Part shown: piece by piece, positions 39,870-43,970 of the stretch
Layout: every line of letters begins with the position of its first letter
Position numbering within the stretch: the stretch's first letter is position 1
Assembly: GCA_049301135.1 (NCBI GenBank)
Contig: JBAQKP010000276.1
Coordinates: 1 to 43,970, forward strand
Reading direction: 5' to 3'
Source: JAYXXU01 sp049301135
Lineage (GTDB): Bacteria; Pseudomonadota; Gammaproteobacteria; Pseudomonadales; Moraxellaceae
Length of the DNA: 43,970 nt
Made by a program: the position numbers and the translations under genes
Notes under the pieces: generated by a model
What the model was told of the DNA's origin: nothing
Databases searched by the model: none
Seen by the model: only the letters and a program-made list of their open reading frames with translations

Positions 39870-39995
39870 GGGCTCCTCTAAGAAACTGGTCGGGGCTTCC
39901 ACCCGATGCGGAAGGGCCAGGCGAGCGATCCCGGCCTTGAACCTCTGGCGGTGCCGGGGGCCACCCGACTCGTTAGCGTCCGCCAAGCGATCCTG

Positions 39996-40310
39996 TTAGA
40001 AGTTGGGGACGCCGAAGCCATCGAAGGCAGGGAACGCTTGGGCCGCCTTGGAGGGTTCCAGGACCATGCCCTTTTGGCCCTCCTCGCAGATGCGGTACAG
40101 GGTGCGTTGCTGGGCGGCGCTCAGGGAGTCATCACCCTTGATGGCATCCACCATCTGGGAGCACGTATAGGTTGGCTGGAACCGCACCTCCAGGGGTGGC
40201 AGCTTGGAGACCACATCGCGGGTCAATGCGTTGCCGCTCTGGGTGAGGCACCCACTGAGGGCCACACAGGCGGAGGACACGATGAGGGCGCGCATAAGGT
40301 GGCTGGTCAT
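39996..40310 (-). CDS. Lipoprotein, possible outer-membrane spanin
   Basis: The ATG at 40310 overlaps the endolysin stop (ATGA). The 104-aa protein has a lipoprotein signal (MRALIVSSACVALSGC), with lipobox LSGC and Cys at about residue 20. The rest is soluble with a disulfide-capable pair (YTCSQM, RICEEG). Directly after an endolysin gene such a lipoprotein is often the outer-membrane partner of a spanin pair, but the inner-membrane partner was not recognised here. A different lipoprotein function cannot be excluded. Confidence 0.65.
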   Translation of the reverse strand: MTSHLMRALIVSSACVALSGCLTQSGNALTRDVVSKLPPLEVRFQPTYTCSQMVDAIKGDDSLSAAQQRTLYRICEEGQKGMVLEPSKAAQAFPAFDGFGVPNF

Positions 40311-40846
40311 TTGGAGGCGGCTTTCCTGGAGGGCGCACGGTAGAAGTCGTGTTGGCCGATGGACTTGATGAACGCCCCTTTGTTCGCCCACGAGGGGAGC
40401 GAGGTGAGGACGCGTGGGTTGAGGTAGTGGAGGGCCTCACTAAGGCGGTCAGTGTACTTGCCAAGGTTCATGGCACCCTGGAGGGACAAGGCATCACGTG
40501 CGGCCTGGAGCGCAGTGTTATACGCCTTAGTGCCCAGGGCCTTGGCGAACTTCTGCCTGGCGCGCACATCGGCACCGGCCACTGAGTTCGCCACCTTGAC
40601 GTACTTCCACTTGCCGCCTGCTTGGAGGATGGAGTCGAAGTAGAAGCCGCTGAATTGGTTAGGTGAGAGGACTGTCCCCCGGATCGTGCCATCGGAGGCG
40701 TACCTCTTAGCAGTCCGGTTGAGGACCACTCGGGCCACGGCGACTTGCCCCTCGAATGGTTCCCCGCGTGCCTCATCGTAAACGCACAGGGCGAGATACG
40801 TGAGTTCTGACAGGGGCTCGGGCTTTGTGGCAATGGGGGTGGTCAT
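40307..40846 (-). CDS. Endolysin, SleB-type cell wall hydrolase
   Basis: Read from the ATG at 40846 with AGGAGG about 11 bases upstream, a 179-aa protein without signal peptide. The hydrolase-2/SleB core is clear: YDEARGEPFEGQVAVARVVL with the likely catalytic Glu25, then TIRGTVLSPNQFSGFYF and a C-terminal HYLNP. It would cleave peptidoglycan glycan strands at lysis. T7 places its amidase gp3.5 in the same part of the genome, so this is a replacement by an unrelated enzyme. Release would need the holin-like protein at 16494-16808. Confidence 0.88.
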   Translation of the reverse strand: MTTPIATKPEPLSELTYLALCVYDEARGEPFEGQVAVARVVLNRTAKRYASDGTIRGTVLSPNQFSGFYFDSILQAGGKWKYVKVANSVAGADVRARQKFAKALGTKAYNTALQAARDALSLQGAMNLGKYTDRLSEALHYLNPRVLTSLPSWANKGAFIKSIGQHDFYRAPSRKAASK

Positions 40847-40875
40847 CGGTGGAACAGTCCTCCTACTTAAAGGTA

Positions 40876-40906
40876 AGAGCCCCAGGGTGGGGTCCCCTGA
40901 GGCTCT
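40876..40906 (-). terminator. Hairpin terminator after the 164-aa gene
   Basis: A 12-bp stem (AGAGCCTCAGGG with CCCTGGGGCTCT, one G-U pair) with a short loop is followed on the minus strand by TACCTTTAAG. A second inverted repeat (ATGGTCCA/TGGACCAT, 40963-40970 and 40990-40997) lies upstream in the same 201-bp gap (40847-41047). No gene in the gap. Confidence 0.5.
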
Positions 40907-41047
40907 ACTATGCATCCCCGCAGCGTCCCACCTAGGCCGTAGCCACTGGTGAGCGTAGCGCAATGGTCCAGTTCGACGGGAGGGCCTGTATGGACCATCC
41001 ACTAAGGACCCCAGCCGCGAGGGTAGGGGGTTGCCGGCGTTGGGCGA

Positions 41048-41542
41048 TTACTTGGCGTCTGGAACGAACACCAGGAGGCCAGCCGGTTGACCTTCGGCCT
41101 TGGCGGCGCGAACCATGTCAACGCCCAGGGTGATGAACGAGGAGACCGCCGAAAGGACGGTGCCGCCCAGGGCAGGATGCTTCAAGGTGTCGTCCCAGAC
41201 AGGTCCGTCCACGATGATGTTGGTCTGGTTGTCGTTCGGGGTGTAGATGTAGACCACCGGCTGGTCTTCGCCGACCGACACCATCTTGCGGACTTCCGAG
41301 GTCTCCAGGAGAACGGTGTCCTTGAAGTAGCGGAACTGCGAGAGGAGCGACTCGACGGCGGACTCAGTGGACATAATCACCTTGGTGACCGTATGGCCAT
41401 CGTCGCGGTCGTCGCGGACCAGATGGTCGATGGTGATGGTGAAGGAGCCGAACTCCTCCTTAGGCTCGGGACCCGCCGCGAGGACGGACTCAGCGGAGCC
41501 GCCCAGTGGGCCTTTGATGGTGCTGTCTTCTGCGGTCTTCAT
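41048..41542 (-). CDS. Hypothetical protein, 164 aa, own promoter and terminator
   Basis: The ATG at 41542 has the AGGAGAGACACC leader; an earlier start would lack a site. The protein is acidic, begins MKTAEDSTIKGPLGGSAESV and has a beta-rich middle (VVYIYTPNDNQTNIIVDGPV) and a helical end (FITLGVDMVRAAKAEGQ). No domain recognised. A candidate promoter lies upstream and hairpins downstream, so it forms a single-gene unit, suggesting high or separate expression. Located between endonuclease I and endolysin genes. Confidence 0.7.
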   Translation of the reverse strand: MKTAEDSTIKGPLGGSAESVLAAGPEPKEEFGSFTITIDHLVRDDRDDGHTVTKVIMSTESAVESLLSQFRYFKDTVLLETSEVRKMVSVGEDQPVVYIYTPNDNQTNIIVDGPVWDDTLKHPALGGTVLSAVSSFITLGVDMVRAAKAEGQPAGLLVFVPDAK

Positions 41543-41582
41543 GGCGGGTGTCTCTCCTAGGCCAAGTTGGATGTTTCCAATA

Positions 41583-41613
41583 ACCGGACCATAGGAGGGA
41601 CCCACTCACTCCG
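41583..41613 (-). promoter_or_regulatory. Possible host-type promoter of the 164-aa gene
   Basis: TTGACG on the minus strand (just after the stop at 41621) is followed after about 18 bases by TATGGT, then a TTGGA/TCCAA hairpin (41567-41580) and the AGGAGAGACACC leader. It is the best -35/-10 pair seen in the window, although the -10 is not consensus. It begins directly after the 55-aa gene. Confidence 0.4.
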
Positions 41614-41620
41614 TCAACAC

Positions 41621-41788
41621 TTATTTCGGGCGAACCTCACATTTGTATGAGGGGAGGAACGCCTTGAAGTCTTTGGCCCACTCTTTGGCGGGCTTCTCTT
41701 TGGCCATCTCTTGGCGCTCGGCCCAGGTGATGAGAGCCCCCGCAAGCATTGCTGCATAGTCCACAGCACTAACGGGTCCACGGGCCAC
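41621..41788 (-). CDS. Small hypothetical protein, 55 aa
   Basis: A GTG at 41788 (AGGGG 9 bases upstream) opens 55 codons: a neutral N-terminus (VSAVDYAAMLAGALITW) and a lysine-rich end (AERQEMAKEKPAKEW...). Stops 6 bases before the TTGACG of the next promoter. The helix could be amphipathic. No domain recognised. Confidence 0.5.
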   Translation of the reverse strand: MARGPVSAVDYAAMLAGALITWAERQEMAKEKPAKEWAKDFKAFLPSYKCEVRPK

Positions 41789-41801
41789 CTTAGGGTTTCC
41801 C

Positions 41802-41981
41802 CTAGGCGTCCTCCGTGAGCATGTCCTTAATCACGTCCACCAGCACGTTACGCCGGTAGATGTACTCCTTTGCGGCGCGGGACACGGTGGACTCCACCAG
41901 GACCGCACGCAAGGCCAGGTCATCGAGGCCTTTCGCTAGGAGGCCATCGGCGCATTCGTTCTTGAATTGAGCTTCCGTCAT
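41802..41981 (-). CDS. Small hypothetical protein, 59 aa
   Basis: The ATG at 41981 overlaps the endonuclease stop by ATGA. The 59-aa protein is helical and charged (MTEAQFKNECADGLLAKGLD... RRNVLVDVIKDMLTEDA) with no membrane segment. The coupling to endonuclease I supports a real gene. Function unknown. Confidence 0.6.
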   Translation of the reverse strand: MTEAQFKNECADGLLAKGLDDLALRAVLVESTVSRAAKEYIYRRNVLVDVIKDMLTEDA

Positions 41982-42445
41982 AGGGAGAACCCGAGTCCTT
42001 TCAGGGCTGCGATTGACTTGAGGTTAGGCCTCTCGGTGAGCCACTCGGTCGGGATGACCTTGTGGCCCCACTTGAAACCGTTCTTCTCCGCCCACATTGC
42101 GTAGGTGGTGCCGCTCACCTTGGATAGGCGGGCATTGGCGTTGGAGAATACGAAGCGGATGTCCAGGTCGGGGTGTTGACCCTTGACCATGATGTGCTTC
42201 TGGCGGTCCCCCGTTTGGAACAACCCTTTGGTCTCGATGATGACACCGTTGGGGAGGGTCAGGTCGGGGGTGTAGTTGCGTTTCTTCGAGGGCTCCGTAA
42301 AGGGCACCTTGTAGACCTCGAAGTGGATGGGGAGCCCAGCGGCTGCGATCTGGGCGGCGGCCTTCTCCTCAAGCCCCGAGCGGTATGCTCTAGGGTCCGT
42401 GGAGAACTTCCGTGTGTTGGCGGTAGCCCTAAAGGAAGGGCGAAC
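41978..42445 (-). CDS. Endonuclease I, Holliday-junction resolvase (T7 gp3 type), start codon unclear
   Basis: The protein resolves branched DNA and breaks down host DNA. T7 gp3 active-site residues are all present: the glutamate of YRSGLEEK, Glu in HFEVYKVP, Asp in NYTPDLTLPNG, and Glu/Lys in IIETKGLF. The frame is open well upstream of the first usual start (GTG at 42307), which lies after the first two of these residues, so the protein must start earlier. Between the upstream stop and that GTG there is no ATG, GTG, TTG or CTG. A GTT at 42445 has AAGG 6 bases upstream and would give 155 aa, near T7's 149. Either a rare start or a base error is involved. Confidence 0.8.
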   Translation of the reverse strand, partial: VRPSFRATANTRKFSTDPRAYRSGLEEKAAAQIAAAGLPIHFEVYKVPFTEPSKKRNYTPDLTLPNGVIIETKGLFQTGDRQKHIMVKGQHPDLDIRFVFSNANARLSKVSGTTYAMWAEKNGFKWGHKVIPTEWLTERPNLKSIAALKGLGFSL

Positions 42446-42465
42446 GGGACGCCTTACGGGAGCGA

Positions 42466-42606
42466 TTAGCCCACGTTAGCCATGAAGCTGGCCAAGGCCC
42501 CGACCCCGAGAAACAGGGCGCACAGCACGAAGCACAGGAGGGTGGACGTGAGGTCATCCCCGGTGGCGGGACGCTTGGGGAGTAGATCCTTTTCGGTTTC
42601 AGTCAA
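42466..42606 (-). CDS. Small membrane protein, 46 aa
   Basis: A TTG at 42606 with AAGGAG 9 bases upstream gives an acidic and charged N-terminus (TETEKDLLPKRPATGDDL) and one hydrophobic helix (LLCFVLCALFLGVGALASF). The start overlaps the previous gene by 8 bases. A longer frame that extends upstream to 42918 is not supported, since it would run across two other genes. Likely single-span inner-membrane protein. Confidence 0.5.
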   Translation of the reverse strand: MTETEKDLLPKRPATGDDLTSTLLCFVLCALFLGVGALASFMANVG

Positions 42607-42748
42607 GGCCGCACTCCTTAAGGACTTCATTGATGGCAGCGAGCATGGCCGCCTCCGTGCGTCGATAGCAGGAAGGGCAGTCGCAGCGGACGAACGGGCG
42701 TTCCACATAGGAGGGGAACAACTCCCCCTGGGGGTCCCTACCCTGCAC
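42599..42748 (-). CDS. Small Cys-rich protein, 49 aa
   Basis: A GTG inside the end of the previous gene opens 49 codons. The centre reads FVRCDCPSCYRRTEAAML, a compact three-cysteine cluster that might bind a metal, then a helix to the end (LAAINEVLKECGLD, with a fourth cysteine). The overlap on both sides fits translational coupling. No family recognised; the GTG start has no strong ribosome site. Confidence 0.45.
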   Translation of the reverse strand: MQGRDPQGELFPSYVERPFVRCDCPSCYRRTEAAMLAAINEVLKECGLD

Positions 42749-42986
42749 GCAGGACCAGGAACACAATGAGGGCTTCCGCAGCGTAGAACACGGCGGCCCC
42801 CGCGAGGACGATCATGGAGGTGAGTTTCAGTGTCTGGACCTTCCTGAGGAATGAGGCGAGAGACCGCAAGGCCTCCACGGTGAGGGTGCCCCAGTAGATG
42901 AGGCCGATGATGGAGCACATGAAGATTGCCTCAGCGGTGCTCCACTGGCGGGGTGGCTGGTAGTTCTCCAAGAGGGGCTTATCCAT
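42738..42986 (-). CDS. Two-span membrane protein, 82 aa
   Basis: The ATG at 42986 overlaps the previous gene by 8 bases. Two hydrophobic segments (about 20-40, AIFMCSIIGLIYWGTLTV; and 57-80, SMIVLAGAAVFYAAEALIVF) are joined by a basic loop (RSLASFLRKVQTLK). It could be a second holin or antiholin, or a membrane anchor, but no family was recognised and it is far from the endolysin. Confidence 0.6.
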   Translation of the reverse strand: MDKPLLENYQPPRQWSTAEAIFMCSIIGLIYWGTLTVEALRSLASFLRKVQTLKLTSMIVLAGAAVFYAAEALIVFLVLRAG

Positions 42987-43272
42987 CCTGGAGCAACTCA
43001 GTCTTGAGGTGATACCCCATGGCGGCGAACTGGTGGACCAGGCCGTCTTCCTCGTGGGGGTTCGTCATAAGGTTCTTGACGGCCACGAAGGCGTCTTGGG
43101 CGGGGATGTCCAGGGCATCGGCCATGAGGACAAACGCACCAGCCATGGCCAGGAGTTGTTCCTCTTTGATGGGGTGTTGCTGGATGCGGTCGAAGATGCC
43201 GACCACGAGGCGGGCCACCCGGAGGCGGTTCGCATTGTTGAGCTTGTCACGGCTCACGAGGAGCTTATTCAG
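42979..43272 (-). CDS. Hypothetical protein, 97 aa, probable CTG start
   Basis: The frame is MNKLLVSRDKLNNANRLRVA if it starts at CTG 43270-43272, which has a perfect GGAGG at 43280-43284 with 7 bases between. The first usual start, GTG at 43257, has no ribosome site at the right distance. The protein is helical (LVVGIFDRIQQHPIKEEQLL, AGAFVLMADALDIPAQDAF). No domain recognised. It is the first gene of the replication block, after the promoter motif at 43311-43340. Confidence 0.6.
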   Translation of the reverse strand: MNKLLVSRDKLNNANRLRVARLVVGIFDRIQQHPIKEEQLLAMAGAFVLMADALDIPAQDAFVAVKNLMTNPHEEDGLVHQFAAMGYHLKTELLQDG

Positions 43273-43310
43273 GTGGGTGCCTCCTAGTGCCGCCAGCGGA
43301 ATGCCTTTGG

Positions 43311-43340
43311 CCTAGAAGTCTTTTGCGGAGGTACTTAATG
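43311..43340 (-). promoter_or_regulatory. Bipartite 30-bp motif, putative phage RNA polymerase promoter (copy 3)
   Basis: CATTAAGTA-N12-ACTTCTAGG on the minus strand, with the same blocks and spacing as at 774-803 and 28997-29026. It follows the ssb terminator by about 30 bp and precedes the replication block, the natural place for a middle promoter. Confidence 0.55.
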
Positions 43341-43367
43341 GGGATCGAGGCGGAGCACATAGCAGAA

Positions 43368-43395
43368 CGCCCCCAGAGGTGGTCCTCCAGGGGCG
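43368..43395 (-). terminator. Hairpin terminator after ssb
   Basis: On the minus strand CGCCCCTGGAGG and CCTCTGGGGGCG form a 12-bp stem with two G-U pairs and a 4-base loop (ACCA), followed by TTCTGCT. It lies 45 bases after the ssb stop and ahead of the promoter motif, so it ends the upstream transcription unit. The T-tail is weak. Confidence 0.6.
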
Positions 43396-43440
43396 CTTGA
43401 CTCAGCCGTCCGACTTCACGGACTGTAGGGTGAACTAGCC

Positions 43441-43970
43441 CTAGAACGGAATTTCGTCGTCCAGGTCCTCTTGGAAGTCCCGGTTGGTGGGGCGCTTGTT
43501 GGTAGCCGCCCGACCGAGTTCCGCAAGGCCAGCCACCAGGTTGTCCCCGGCAGGCTTGCTCACGAAGCCCGCCAAGTCTTCAACCTCGAAGTCCGTCCCC
43601 AGGAGGGCCAGGTCATCTTGCGAGACCTCCTCAATGGCCCCGCCACCACCAGCACCGAACTGGACCAGCTTGAGGACGCGGACGCCCTGGAGCTTGAGGG
43701 TCGGGGTCGGGGTCTTGATGAGGGCGTTCATAAAGAGGCCCGGAGTGAGGACCACCTGGACCACGGAGCCCATCCCCAGCTTCAACGAGGGGAGGTCCAG
43801 GAGGCCGCCCTTGCCGTCATACGCCTTCATGGTCTTCCGCACGGTGCGGCCCTGCTTGTCCTGGAAGTCCGCCTTGTTCTTGAACGTGACGAACGGGTCC
43901 TGGTTCTTGGACTTCTCGTGCGCGGGCTTGAGGTGATCGCTCACCCACTCAGCGCAGTCAGGCTTGGCCA
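43441..43970 (-). CDS. Single-stranded DNA-binding protein, C-terminal part (continued from the other end)
   Basis: This is the rest of the gene that begins at 383. The frame enters at the right edge and ends at 43441. It reads FVTFKNKADFQDKQGRTVRK through GMGSVVQVVLTPGLFMN to the acid tail FQEDLDDEIPF. The tail with terminal phenylalanine is the feature by which T7 gp2.5 contacts polymerase and primase-helicase. Bases 43844-43970 are the same as 1-127 and should be counted once. Confidence 0.9.
   Translation of the reverse strand, partial: AKPDCAEWVSDHLKPAHEKSKNQDPFVTFKNKADFQDKQGRTVRKTMKAYDGKGGLLDLPSLKLGMGSVVQVVLTPGLFMNALIKTPTPTLKLQGVRVLKLVQFGAGGGGAIEEVSQDDLALLGTDFEVEDLAGFVSKPAGDNLVAGLAELGRAATNKRPTNRDFQEDLDDEIPF
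43844..43970. repeat. 127-bp exact terminal duplication (copy of 1-127)
   Basis: Bases 1-127 and 43844-43970 are identical. The repeat lies inside the ssb gene, and its length equals a commonly used maximum assembly word length. It is therefore best read as the overlap of a circular contig, not as the phage's own terminal repeat. The non-redundant length is 43843 bp. Confidence 0.9.

Noticed and set aside
42466..42918. 150-codon version of the membrane protein before endonuclease I
   Set aside because: The upstream two thirds are Arg/Pro/His-rich and overlap two better small genes; only the last 46 codons with a TTG start and ribosome site look real.

Overview
The window is essentially one complete genome of a T7-like podovirus (Autographiviridae type), high in G+C. 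Every supported gene reads on the minus strand, so the biological order runs from high to low coordinates and wraps from base 1 to the right edge. Bases 1-127 are repeated exactly at 43844-43970. This is the overlap left by a circular assembly, and it splits the single-stranded DNA-binding protein gene across both ends. The physical genome end is probably not here but near 13.05-13.50 kb, the largest gene-free stretch, between the terminase side and the early genes. The host is a Gram-negative, high-G+C bacterium (AGGAG-type ribosome sites, Sec signal peptides, a lipoprotein with a lipobox). An alphaproteobacterium is possible, but the sequence does not settle this.

Layout in transcription order. 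(1) Early region, 13.05 to 10.05 kb: small unknown genes, several followed by a hairpin and preceded by a shared GGGAGACAC-type leader, then a tyrosine integrase with all six catalytic residues. (2) 10.0 to 6.0 kb: three consecutive genes with Sec signal peptides, the largest (863 aa) apparently a secreted beta-helix protein. This cassette is the most unusual part of the window. (3) 6.0 to 0.4 kb: single-subunit RNA polymerase, ATP-dependent DNA ligase, two zinc-finger-like proteins and small genes. (4) The ssb gene across the junction, then 43.3 to 33.2 kb: small membrane proteins, Holliday-junction endonuclease I, SleB-type endolysin, lipoprotein, DUF1353 protein, primase-helicase, DNA polymerase, 5'-3' exonuclease and a nucleotide-diphosphohydrolase-like protein. 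(5) 33.2 to 16.8 kb: portal, scaffold, capsid, tail tubes A and B, internal virion proteins and a tail fibre with a beta-helix domain. (6) 16.8 to 13.5 kb: holin-like protein, small and large terminase, and three small genes.

Regulation visible in the sequence. A 30-bp bipartite motif, CATTAAGTA-N12-ACTTCTAGG, occurs three times with identical spacing, always on the coding strand: ahead of the ssb block, ahead of the replication block, and between capsid and tail tube A. It is the best candidate for the phage RNA polymerase promoter. Its left half (CCCATTAAGT) recurs alone and as a tandem 13-bp repeat on a putative early host promoter. Hairpins that look like terminators follow ssb, capsid and several early genes. 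Two genes, endonuclease I and the first gene of the replication block, lack a usable ATG/GTG/TTG start at the expected place.

Together the genes describe a phage that takes over with its own polymerase, replicates with T7-type machinery and packages from its genome ends, but which also carries what is needed for integration and, unusually, exports at least three proteins early in infection or from a prophage. No tRNA, rRNA, CRISPR array or insertion sequence was seen.
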